Assembly: GCA_027490215.1 (NCBI GenBank)
Contig: JAIXYO010000066.1
Span: 124,001-188,000, forward strand
Direction of reading: 5' to 3'
DNA from: Rubrivivax sp.
Lineage (GTDB): Bacteria; Pseudomonadota; Gammaproteobacteria; Burkholderiales; Burkholderiaceae_C
Length of the DNA stretch: 64,000 nucleotides
Shown: positions 50,901-57,046 of the stretch, one piece after another
How the letters are laid out: every line of letters starts with the position of its first letter
How positions within the stretch are numbered: the first letter of the stretch is position 1
Program-made: the position numbers and the translations under genes
The notes under the pieces: generated by a model
What the model was told of the DNA's origin: nothing
The model's database searches: none
Seen by the model: only the letters and a program-made list of their open reading frames with translations

Positions 50901-53749
50901 CGGCTGGCAATGGCCAGGTTGCGTTGGCCGGCACGGCAGCCACCGAACGCGGTGGCGGCGACCTGCACGTGCAGGCCGGTGGCGACATTGCCGGTGGGGT
51001 GTTTTACGCCCAGAAGGGCGATCTCTCGCTTCGCGCCGACGGCTCTCTGACAGCCGGCGGACTGGCTGTTACCGACCAGCTCGGAGTCACGCAGAACTTT
51101 GCGCCCGTGCTGGCCTTGGGTGATGCCACGGCCAAGGTGGTGGCCGGACGCACGCTGGCTCTGGCCACGGCCTACAACCCCACGATGACCGAGCAGAGCA
51201 TCAACAACCTGCCCGGTGCGATCGACCCACTGTACGCGCCCAACGGCAACTGGGACCCGACCTATGAGCCGAAGGCGGCCTTCCGGACCACCTACGCGCA
51301 GTTCAGCAACTTCAGCACCTACGGTGCGGCCTCCTCGCTGGCGCTGACCGCCCTGGGCGGTGATGTGCGGCTGTCTGCCGACGCCAGTGCGCTGGCCGAT
51401 GCAGGCCGCGGCGAGATACCCAACCGATTCCAGGACCAGAGCAGCGCAGGCAGCTTTTTGAACCTGTACGCGCTGCTGCCGTCGACCCTGCTGGCCGCGT
51501 CGATGGGTGGCGATGTGGTGCTGGCCAATGGCGTGACGCTGAGCCCGGCGGCCACGGGTCAGCTGGACCTGCTGGCCTCAGGCTCCATCCGCTTGAACAA
51601 CGGCAGAACGGGACCGCTGCGCATGCTGGACAACAGCCCGGCCGGCATGTCGACCGCTGCGGCGCCGCGCGTGCTGTCCGTGGCAGACACCAAGATCCTG
51701 GACGGGAGCTCGACGGCGCTGGAGGCCCACGCATCCCCGGGTCTGCACAGCGCCGATACGGTGGCTGCGCGCCTGACGGCCGTCAACGGTGACATTCAGG
51801 GCGACGCCCTCGCTGCCCATTCACTCTCGCTGCCCAAGGCCACCATCATCACCGCAGGGCGCGACATCGTCGACCTCGGTTTCCTCATCCAGCAACTGGC
51901 CGCAAGCGATGAGACCGTGCTGCAAGCCGGCCGTGACGTGGTCGACACGACGCAGTCGAAACCCCCGGACGGCTCCCCCAGTGCGGTGTCCCATGTGCTG
52001 GGCGGGCCAGGGCAGCTCACGATCAGTGCCGGGCGCCATGTCGATCTGGGCAACGGCAACGGCGTGGTCACACGCGGCAACCTCGACAACGTCTACCTGC
52101 CCGAGGGCGGCGCCGCGATCCGTGTGGTCGCTGGTAGCGCTCCTCCGTCTTACGCGTCTTTTGTGGACTTCGCCCAAGGTTACGGCTCGGCCGCCGATCT
52201 GGCCGCAGGGGCCGACCTGGCCGCGCTGGCCACATTCGTGAGTGCGCTAGGTCAGGGTGGGGCGGTCGATGTGACGGCGCTCGCGGCGTTCTTGCGCACT
52301 CAAGGCCAGAACTTGCCAGGCAAGGCCACAGCAGCGCAGGTCTGGGCCGGGTTCCAGGCGCTGCCTGCCGAGCAGCAGTTGACCTACATGGCCCAGCATC
52401 CGGCATTGGCGGCCCAGGCCTGGACGGCGTTCCGTGCGCTGCCGAGCGCTGCGCAAAGGCAGTACCTGAACGGCCAATTGGCGGCCGACGTAGCGGCGTT
52501 GGCCACATTCGTGAGTGCCCAGGGCGGGCCAGTCGACCTGACGGCTCTGGATGCGTTTGTGCGTGAGCAAAGTCCGGCCTTGCCCGTCAACGCCACAGCA
52601 GCACAGGTCTGGGCCGGGTTTCAGGCGCTGCCTGCCGCACAGCAGTCGGACTACATGGAAAAACATCCGGCACTTGCGTCTCAGGCATGGGAGTCCTTCC
52701 GTGCGCTGACGGACGATGCGCAATCACAGTACCTGAAAGACCAACAAGAACTGGCCGCGCGCCTGAACCTGGGCGCACGCGCCAACCAGCGAGCCGATGC
52801 CCTGGCGGATGCGCTGTCACGAAACGATAACGGCCAACTGGACAAGCGATTTTTCAACCTGCTGGTGGAAACCGGCAACGCGAACCGCAAGTCCGACGAC
52901 GGCAAGGTCATCGACGAAAGTCTGCGCAGCTTCGATGCGCTGGTCGCCAGCCTGTTCCCCCAGGCGGCCGCTTCAAACGGTGGCGATATCTCGAACTTCG
53001 GCAGCCAGTTCAAGACCGAGCAGGGCGGCGCAGTCACGCTGTACGCACCGGCAGGCTCGGTGTTTGCCGGACTGACGGCAGGTAACAGTCAGAAACCGTC
53101 GGAGGCCGACACGGGCATCTTCACGGTGCGTGGCGGCGACGTGAACGGTCTGGTGAGCAAAGATTTCCTTGTCAACAAGGGGCGCGTGTTCACGTTGGGC
53201 GGTGGCGACATCACGCTGGTGTCTCAGCGCGCCAACATCGACGCGGGCAAGGGCGCCAAGACCGCCGCCTCGGCGCCTCCACCGCTGATCACCGTGGACA
53301 AGGACGGGCGCGTCTCGGTCGACGTGGCCAGTTCGATCAGCGGCTCGGGCATTGCCACGCTCAAGACACGCGCCGATGCGGCACCGGGCGATGTGTTCGC
53401 CATTGCGCCGCGCGGTGTGTTCGATGCTGGCGACGCCGGTGTGCGCTCCAGTGGCTCGGTGCTCGTGGTCGCGCCCATCGTGCTGAACGCCTCCAACATT
53501 TCCGCGGGCGGTGCGATCGCCGGCGCCCAGGTCAGCGTGGCCGCCCCCTCGCTCGGTGCGGTTGCCGCTCCGGCCAATGCCTCCCAGAAAACCGACGACG
53601 CGGCCAAGGCGGCCGCCAACCCGAATGGGGCGGGCGCCGCCAGTTCGCTCGTGTTGACAGTTGAGGCCATTGGGTTCGGCGAATCGGGCGAGGGCAACAA
53701 GGACGACGAGGACGACGACCCCAATTCAAAGAAGAAGAAAAAGCGATGA
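41945..53749 (+). CDS. Giant filamentous-haemagglutinin-like TpsA exoprotein
   Basis: A 3,934-residue exoprotein, with signal peptide ending near AEMSHAQ. The N-terminal TPS (haemagglutination activity) domain, roughly residues 50-330, includes NIVNWQTFDIGRDAQLNIVQ and the conserved NPNGI motif at 151-155. Then comes a very long Gly/Ser/Asp-rich region expected to form a beta-helix shaft, with the filamentous-haemagglutinin family character (possibly DUF3739) towards the C-terminus. At about residues 3428-3600 a helical segment of two 91-residue repeats interrupts it. The tail is acidic then basic (GNKDDEDDDPNSKKKKK). Probable role: adhesion or biofilm matrix. The stop overlaps the next gene by ATGA, linking it to the ExbB-like gene. 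Confidence 0.95.
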   Translation: MNLRRASGSSRAPSASRPHGNSLQQRPALSRLALWVALALLAAEMSHAQPAGRVGATALPSGNTQRTGTPVTYSAPVKDPVTGRTTARLTQTDATNIVNWQTFDIGRDAQLNIVQPSSTSVLLNKVSGGAFENKTVIEGVLNANGRVYLYNPNGIVFGSTGRVNVNSLIASSLKFDESRVVGGLLRQGAAPVLGADPSLGAAPGSVLVEGGAVITAARGGLLLLAAPQVRNEGALSAPDGQVMLAAGSKVYLAAPRPSETGTSLRGLLVEVSNDQAVGLLAGGAMSDNGTAENAATGRIDVEHGNATMIGYAVNQNGRVSASTSVNLNGSVYLLARDQAVPTATGVVATRSGPLVLGPDSVIEVREDRQDTSKVPATNTFNRSLVRLNGNNIELQSAESQSGEKSAAKIVAPGGNVLMLAERLYAEAPGTNPPDPRTDSSRVDFGAGSLVDVSGSHGTTLAMDSNIVTVELRGTELADNLALRDSPLYGSKVRIDARKGTAVGDVSGWLKQRQFSLGEINANGGTVSVVAGSAIIQRGDSLINVDGGWVDVAGGLLNTSQLRLGNTLVDIGAAKAGVAYDEVVNLPDSAARFQAGYRQGASAGMVQFSAPVIVQQGELSGNVERGIYQRDPGGVSYPLAARLEIGTLSDTAVSTPVPTIKVSDDPKSGSFGWGWFGRPADGDYGLGWYGGRSAGYASQFRYQGLLQLSASDAAARVLPAVGEPLNGLADTLTLNMQALGNAGFTALSAQTGGNIEITQALTLAPGSMLQLDASQPRLTPNEGETQPPDGGKLTVGASVSMAGGKFTGKALSIDVSDGVTLDVAGLWTNDRSFANPGRDATGNPSDPVAKAGGEVSLSAASIALGDDVGIDVSAGAWLPATGGVDNGKAGSISMVVKPLDTTALGMNLATLGWGSDLRLAGYGFGGGGTLRLVGRDVVLGNVPLAQQSAGDLVLAPVFFEQGGFTSYDIGANRNLTLAANTALRPMASQRVLNSGAERTRSGRLSDVTYEQLSPLARPGLVRQSTNLSLRAGVSLAPTDGSATAGRLRVLDGASVVLDPGASLNLRSSGQLEVYGSLNAPGGRIALGLTPFGSDTNLYNLWLGPAATLRADGSAARLYTNGLGLTSGELLGGGSITLGGTTDSASDGSSVLNPAAAYVVIQPGATLSAGGVSAFGLKFQSGSGTTTVDRLTSAGGSIDIRSSKGMELYGSFLGSAGAGANAGSLTVALEGDTEAVLNVVKSGAPVGSTTAKDALSASTYRGTPGSATVLASGLTDGGFGRLRLRSSGALGFSLETGDQALTASHSIVLDAPTLLADRALRTSVYNDLLKTAIAELKAADKLAGIKRTTEELAEAAAPLASTRLASSTLLQDTPATLSLQAAYVQLGDSSAFQTVFPLVPQPDEAAPRVAMAGNSVLKVKASNIDLKGHSALQGFGTASLDAAQDVRLVGVAWSDQQTGYFDGTQRGSFWMMGSLDLTSAQVLPTTLSDFTFAVAGSDLDGSGRLNFAANGLTPQAPLSAGGSITAWAPHIVQAGRLVAPFGSITLGNTDAAVSDILTLDLRYAAGSLTSVAGQGPVPLGTVSNGSVPTASSWTTLLSDGTVVSLRQNPSANALTAQRALPGKSITSLAGSITTDAGSTLDLSGGGSLFAYGFTPGKGGSKDVLSNNTLGTAARAKTTVFAIVPGYTSQLAPVDGQYGIDGGLGMGDAVWLSGAGDLKAGTYTLLPAHYALMPGAYSVTVAPGNRDMVASANRLRTDGAWLMSGRLANVADGAMDPRSQGFVVAPRSVVRRQSEFTLYDAGSYFTDKAKAAGIAAPELPGDGGHVAFASQNAINSALRLQGRVLLGAATGALAGTADVAAPKMEITSGSTTGPDGVVALSATLLADWRARALTLGALHKTVDGQEQLDVRTSELTLSNDAANPLTAPDVLLAASDVLRVKTQATVLAESGAAGPAADLVLPSAGALLRVSSGAAIGVKRSEAPSSGGGVLSIAAGAVVSGKGAVQIDVTGSAVNAGSIRVGDRGTFTAAAPDISLGDAIPQDVAASTLALDESALASLSKLDRISLDSRQGSITVYGSSHVGSDATRRLSLAGSGIVAGGENASEALFQAENVVLNGRALSEVPTSSTSGGSFTVQGETIELGSGLMALQGFAQATLQAGKAVRAAGQEGALSADRTLTLDAPRITVAPGASGLFQTTGELHLTGAISSADDEKKPEGGGGQLGFQAASIDVATRIEAPSGQIKMSATREITVNSGVVTVAGAVLQKNGASAYGPGGSLVLQAPQITLGEQAMLDVSSTAADAGHLTINATTPDGTGSVSFGAQLLGAATPVAGLGLPAQGRFTLDTDSAGAAGDFGTLNKTLNQAGFTGARDFRFRHGDVTLDGQDSIVAHDFTLATDQGSITVTGDSVIDASGLAGGSIRLLASQPTAGGVSGKVTISGQAVLNAASVADSDAGAGAVGRGGRVLIGTAAADGSDISDVDQAASLHLAGGRIDVSGAPAAGDAARRDGRVTLRAPRLADGSDVAVAVLDTSISPGATAVIEGVKVYRGSTVSEQADSATNLDATTSGQMYSDAQDFGQQQAAIAARLLLGDVAVRSGVEIRSDGDLSVSVNEFASNAAERGWDLNAWRFEGQPVNLSLRAAGNLTVVGSISDGFAKPDDSGLAMPVWALAGGASADLQLVAGADLQAASTTAVLSADRLEAGKGNLRLDFAARTPVPVDRQKLDEYFQPQYDDDGDAVTYTPAMKEAGGTGIVAPNTNAPVTSTDAPVAVVRTGTGRIDVAAAHDITLAMAKVYVSAEPDETLDKPLISTETLYGASLYTAGAPLAPDAGVVAPSNALNTRYGAGGKVAAATFADGGGPISVRAGRDINGPQNNSGWYTRTGGTEAIAGDSESKPKVAGTPAVPGTIVPLPRVVPQMVNNWLFRQGRSTTDADGSVVFETLADQTTTLNTAWWVRPDYFNQGIATLGGGDVTVTAGRSISNLSVSAAGNGQVALAGTAATERGGGDLHVQAGGDIAGGVFYAQKGDLSLRADGSLTAGGLAVTDQLGVTQNFAPVLALGDATAKVVAGRTLALATAYNPTMTEQSINNLPGAIDPLYAPNGNWDPTYEPKAAFRTTYAQFSNFSTYGAASSLALTALGGDVRLSADASALADAGRGEIPNRFQDQSSAGSFLNLYALLPSTLLAASMGGDVVLANGVTLSPAATGQLDLLASGSIRLNNGRTGPLRMLDNSPAGMSTAAAPRVLSVADTKILDGSSTALEAHASPGLHSADTVAARLTAVNGDIQGDALAAHSLSLPKATIITAGRDIVDLGFLIQQLAASDETVLQAGRDVVDTTQSKPPDGSPSAVSHVLGGPGQLTISAGRHVDLGNGNGVVTRGNLDNVYLPEGGAAIRVVAGSAPPSYASFVDFAQGYGSAADLAAGADLAALATFVSALGQGGAVDVTALAAFLRTQGQNLPGKATAAQVWAGFQALPAEQQLTYMAQHPALAAQAWTAFRALPSAAQRQYLNGQLAADVAALATFVSAQGGPVDLTALDAFVREQSPALPVNATAAQVWAGFQALPAAQQSDYMEKHPALASQAWESFRALTDDAQSQYLKDQQELAARLNLGARANQRADALADALSRNDNGQLDKRFFNLLVETGNANRKSDDGKVIDESLRSFDALVASLFPQAAASNGGDISNFGSQFKTEQGGAVTLYAPAGSVFAGLTAGNSQKPSEADTGIFTVRGGDVNGLVSKDFLVNKGRVFTLGGGDITLVSQRANIDAGKGAKTAASAPPPLITVDKDGRVSVDVASSISGSGIATLKTRADAAPGDVFAIAPRGVFDAGDAGVRSSGSVLVVAPIVLNASNISAGGAIAGAQVSVAAPSLGAVAAPANASQKTDDAAKAAANPNGAGAASSLVLTVEAIGFGESGEGNKDDEDDDPNSKKKKKR
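52231..52745 (+). repeat. 91-residue tandem repeat inside the exoprotein
   Basis: Two copies with a 273-base period (52231-52503 and 52504 to about 52745; the second is shortened). Both encode TFVSA, then AAQVWAGFQALPA, QQ, YM, HPALA, QAW, FRAL and AQ, QYL. Each copy has two half-repeats of its own (QVWAGFQALPA / QAWTAFRALPS). It is predicted alpha-helical in a protein that is otherwise beta-helical. Confidence 0.85.
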
Positions 53750-55518
53750 ATCACTTCAACGAACTTCGTGCCATGACCCAGAGCCGCACCATGAATCTAC
53801 TGTTCTCAGCCATTTTTTCCTTGGGGGCGTTGTGCGCTTCGACGGCTGTCAATGCCGCCGATGGCAGCCAAAAGAAAGTGCTCGTCATCGACACCACGGC
53901 CGCTGGCGTCGAGGTGACGGAGGAGCTCACGCAGGTGCCGGTGCTGGTGCGCTTGCACAGTGGCAACTTCACCTTCACTGAAGCCCAGCCCGATGGCTCG
54001 GACCTGCACTTCTTCGCCGCCGACGGCAAGACACCGCTGCCGACGCAGGTCGAGAACTTCGAAGCCACGGATGAGCTCGCCAATGTCTGGCTGCTGCTGC
54101 CCAAGGTGGCGGCACTTGGCAAGACCCCGCTGGTGATGACCTGGGGCGGTGACAAGGCGGGCGCTGCGCCCGCCGGCGGGAAGGTCCAGGACCCGGCAGC
54201 GGTGTTCACCTTCCACTTCGCCCAAGCCGATGCGCTCAAGGACAGTACGGCCAATGCGATGACAGCCACCAGCAGCACGGCGAAATCCGTGGCGGCTGGT
54301 CCCATCGGCGCGGCGATTGCTCTGGACGGTGGTAATGGCATTGCTCTGGCGGCATCACCGTCATTGAAGTTGCAGGCCAGTGCAGGGTTCACCTTCAGCG
54401 CCTGGGTCAAGCCGACTGATGTTGGTGCCCCGGCCGCTGGTTTGCTCGCCTTGCCCGCCACCGGCAAAGGACTTCGCATTGGCCTGGCTGGCGGCAAGCT
54501 GGAAGTCGGCCAGGGCACGACCTCGGTCAGTGCCAACCTGCCGCTCAAGCCTGGCGTTTGGCAGCATGTGGCCGTGGTGGCCAGCGCAGACAAGGTCACG
54601 CTGTACGTTGACGGTCTGGAAGCCGGGGCCGGCAACCTTGCGCTCACCGATGCGGTCGGTGACGCGCTCATCGGAGCAGGCTTCGGCGGCGAACTGGACG
54701 AGGTGACCCTGCTGGCGGCCAGCCGATCGGCTGACTATGTCAAGTTGCAGGCGCTGGGCCAGGCCGCTGACTCGCCACTGGTGAGCACCGACGAGGAGGG
54801 CGCGAGCGCCGAAGAGGTGTCCTACGCCGCCATTCTGCTTGGATCGGTCACGCTCGACGGCTGGATCGTGATTGTCCTGCTGGCGGTGATGGCGGTGGTC
54901 AGCGGTTGGGTGATGGTGAGCAAGGCGGTGATGCTGCGCACCGTCGGTCGGGCCAATGATGTGTTCCTGGCGACCTTCAAGGCCAAGTCCCGCGCGCTTC
55001 TCACCCCTGGCCACACTGACATTGCATCGGTGGTGCAGAACCCCCTTAGCCAACGCTCGTCGGCCTATCGCCTCTATGCCATCGGTATGGAAGAAGTGAT
55101 GGAACGTTTCACGCTCCTGGACGAGGCCGGTAAACCCCGCAGGCTCAGCAGTGCCGGGCTGCAGGCGATCCGCACCTCACTCGACGCAGCCATGATGCGC
55201 GAGAACCAGCAATTCAACAGCGGGATCGTTCTGCTCACGATCGCGATTTCGGGCGGCCCCTTCCTGGGCCTGCTGGGAACCGTGGTCGGCGTGATGATCA
55301 CCTTTGCCGCGATCGCCGCTGCCGGCGAGGTCAATGTGAATTCGATCGCACCAGGCATTGCCGCGGCGCTGGTGGCCACGGTCGCCGGCCTGGCTGTCGC
55401 CATCCCGGCGCTGTTTGCCTACAACTGGCTGGCCAGCCAGATCAAGAACCTGTCGGGCAACACCATGGTCTTTGTCGACGAATTCGTCTCCAAGTCGGCC
55501 GAGATGTACGCCGACTGA
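53746..55518 (+). CDS. DUF2341-LamG-ExbB/TolQ fusion protein
   Basis: A 590-residue proton-channel protein with an unusual periplasmic front. After a signal-like segment (NLLFSAIFSLGALCASTAVN) come a DUF2341 domain (about 45-160; VPVLVRLHSGNFTF, NVWLLLPKVA) and a LamG/concanavalin-like domain (about 190-325; GFTFSAWVKPTD, VWQHVAVVASADKVTLYVDG). Next is a membrane segment (DGWIVIVLLAVMAVVSGWVM), and finally the MotA/TolQ/ExbB domain (about 480-570; GGPFLGLLGTVVGVMITFAA, AALVATVAGLAVAIPALFAY). It would pair with the two ExbD proteins downstream to energise TonB. It overlaps the exoprotein gene by four bases. The binding domains could sense or hold the exoprotein or a glycan; that is inference. 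Confidence 0.9.
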   Translation: MNHFNELRAMTQSRTMNLLFSAIFSLGALCASTAVNAADGSQKKVLVIDTTAAGVEVTEELTQVPVLVRLHSGNFTFTEAQPDGSDLHFFAADGKTPLPTQVENFEATDELANVWLLLPKVAALGKTPLVMTWGGDKAGAAPAGGKVQDPAAVFTFHFAQADALKDSTANAMTATSSTAKSVAAGPIGAAIALDGGNGIALAASPSLKLQASAGFTFSAWVKPTDVGAPAAGLLALPATGKGLRIGLAGGKLEVGQGTTSVSANLPLKPGVWQHVAVVASADKVTLYVDGLEAGAGNLALTDAVGDALIGAGFGGELDEVTLLAASRSADYVKLQALGQAADSPLVSTDEEGASAEEVSYAAILLGSVTLDGWIVIVLLAVMAVVSGWVMVSKAVMLRTVGRANDVFLATFKAKSRALLTPGHTDIASVVQNPLSQRSSAYRLYAIGMEEVMERFTLLDEAGKPRRLSSAGLQAIRTSLDAAMMRENQQFNSGIVLLTIAISGGPFLGLLGTVVGVMITFAAIAAAGEVNVNSIAPGIAAALVATVAGLAVAIPALFAYNWLASQIKNLSGNTMVFVDEFVSKSAEMYAD

Positions 55519-55534
55519 GCGCGGGAGCTGAGCC

Positions 55535-55936
55535 TTGCAGATCCAGGAAGACAACGCGCTGTTCGACGACATCAATGTCACGCCCATGCTGGATCTGGCG
55601 TACGTGCTGCTGGTGATTTTCATCATCCTGACAACCGCCTCGGTGCAGGGGGTGCGGGTCGAGGTGCCGCGCGCCGACATGAGCGCCGCACTGGCCAAGC
55701 CGCGCCTCAAGGCGATCACCGTGTCCGAGGCCGGCGATGTCTACCTCGACGCCTACCCGGTCACGATGGAACAACTTGAGACAAGGCTGAAGCAGCTCAA
55801 GGCCGTTTATCCCTCGCAAGCCATCGTCATCAAGGGCGATGCTCGCGCGCAGTACCTGAAGGTGATGGAGGTGCTGGAGATCCTGAAGAAGTCCGACATC
55901 ACCGACATCGGTCTGGTCACCGGGCGGAAGGTCTGA
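55535..55936 (+). CDS. exbD: ExbD/TolR family protein 1
   Basis: Proton-channel partner of ExbB with 133 residues. A single N-terminal membrane segment carries the essential aspartate (INVTPMLDLAYVLLVIFIIL, D in MLD), followed by a periplasmic domain (VYLDAYPVTMEQLETRLKQL; AIVIKGDARAQYLKVMEVLE). The start is a TTG at 55535 with GGAG upstream, 16 bases after the ExbB fusion. No ATG is available before the membrane segment. It is 44-50% similar by eye to the next protein, so the pair arose by duplication or works as a hetero-oligomer. Confidence 0.92.
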   Translation: MQIQEDNALFDDINVTPMLDLAYVLLVIFIILTTASVQGVRVEVPRADMSAALAKPRLKAITVSEAGDVYLDAYPVTMEQLETRLKQLKAVYPSQAIVIKGDARAQYLKVMEVLEILKKSDITDIGLVTGRKV

Positions 55937-55937
55937 C

Positions 55938-56342
55938 ATGCAGGTCCAAAGCGAAGCCAAGCCGTACGACACGATCAACGTGACGCCAATGCTGGACCTG
56001 GCCTATGTACTGCTGGTGATCTTCATCCTGATGACCACCGCAGGGGTGCAGGGCCTGAAGATCGACCTGCCCAAGCCAAGCAACCAGCCGTCCACCGAGA
56101 AGAAGGAAGTGCGGATCATCCAGATCCAGGCCGACGGGCGGCTGCTGCTCAATGGCGCGTCCATCGAGATGGCCGAACTCGAACAGCGCTTGCAACAGGC
56201 CCGCGCGCGCGACGCGGATGCGGGGATCGTGATCAAGGGTGACCCGCAGGCGTATTACGCAATGGTCGTCGATCTGATCGACATGGCGGCGCGCCTGAAC
56301 ATCACGAACGTCGGTCTGGTGACCGCGCGGATCGGAAGCTGA
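55938..56342 (+). CDS. exbD: ExbD/TolR family protein 2
   Basis: Second ExbD-like protein, 134 residues. The membrane segment again holds the functional Asp (INVTPMLDLAYVLLVIFILM). The periplasmic domain carries VRIIQIQADGRLLLNGASIE and AGIVIKGDPQAYYAMVVDLI. It starts one base after the previous stop, and its own stop is immediately followed by the TonB ATG (TGAATG). The periplasmic domains of the two ExbDs differ more than the membrane parts, which suggests distinct contacts. Confidence 0.92.
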   Translation: MQVQSEAKPYDTINVTPMLDLAYVLLVIFILMTTAGVQGLKIDLPKPSNQPSTEKKEVRIIQIQADGRLLLNGASIEMAELEQRLQQARARDADAGIVIKGDPQAYYAMVVDLIDMAARLNITNVGLVTARIGS

Positions 56343-57008
56343 ATGAGCCAGCGCTGGAGGATCGTTGCGGTCGTCGTCGTGACGCTGGCCGCCCTGGTGG
56401 CCGGGGCTTACCTGGTCATGGGCATGGAAAAGTCGGAAACCAAGAAGAAGGCGCCCAAGATTGCCTTGATCACCCCCCCCGCGCCGCCACCCCCGCCACC
56501 GCCGCCTCCGAAGTTCGAGAAAAAGCCTGAGCCCCCCAAGGAGCAGCAGGAAGTGAAGATGGCTCCGCCCGAGCCGAAGCAGGACGATCCGCCCCCCTCG
56601 CCGGAATTGAAGATGGAAGGCGCTGCGGGCGATGGCCCGAGTGCCTTCGGCTCCGGCAAGGTCACCAGCGAGGACCTGAGCAAGCTCGGTGGCGCTCAGC
56701 GCGCGGGCGCCGGCACCGGCACCGGCATGTTCGACCCTTACGCCAACTACATGAATCTCGCCAAGGGCGAATTGCAGAAGTACCTGAAAAAGAACGCCGC
56801 CTTGCGTCGCTGGAGGTACTCGCTCGATGTGCACCTGTGGGTCAGCCCCAACGGCGCCATCAGCCGCTTCGAGCTGGCCAGCGGCAGTGGCGATCCGGAA
56901 ACCGACGCGGCTGTTTCGCAGGCGCTGGCATCGCTGCCAGCACTGTCCCAGGCGCTCCCCAACAACATGCCGCAGCCACTTCGCCTGCGGGTCAGCACGG
57001 GCAGCTGA
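56343..57008 (+). CDS. tonB: TonB-like energy transducer
   Basis: TonB-family protein of 221 residues that would couple the ExbBD proton channel to an outer-membrane partner. It has an N-terminal membrane helix (WRIVAVVVVTLAALVAGAYL), a proline-rich periplasmic spacer (a run of ten Pro around residue 50, then KPEPPKEQQEV), and a C-terminal TonB-type domain (YLKKNAALRRWRYSLDVHLW, SPNGAISRFELASGSGDPET, DAAVSQALASLPALSQALP). Its genomic partner is not a plug-domain TonB-dependent receptor: none is in the window, and the nearest outer-membrane proteins are the TpsB transporter and the porin. Confidence 0.9.
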   Translation: MSQRWRIVAVVVVTLAALVAGAYLVMGMEKSETKKKAPKIALITPPAPPPPPPPPPKFEKKPEPPKEQQEVKMAPPEPKQDDPPPSPELKMEGAAGDGPSAFGSGKVTSEDLSKLGGAQRAGAGTGTGMFDPYANYMNLAKGELQKYLKKNAALRRWRYSLDVHLWVSPNGAISRFELASGSGDPETDAAVSQALASLPALSQALPNNMPQPLRLRVSTGS

Positions 57009-57046
57009 CGCTGCCAGCACCCACTTCTACTCTGGATGGAACCGAC

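Noticed and set aside
48911-50968. 685-codon open frame on the minus strand inside the giant exoprotein gene
   Set aside because: It is a shadow of the high-GC plus-strand gene: the translation is His/Arg/Gly-rich without any domain, and the opposite frame has clear family motifs, signal peptide and operon context.
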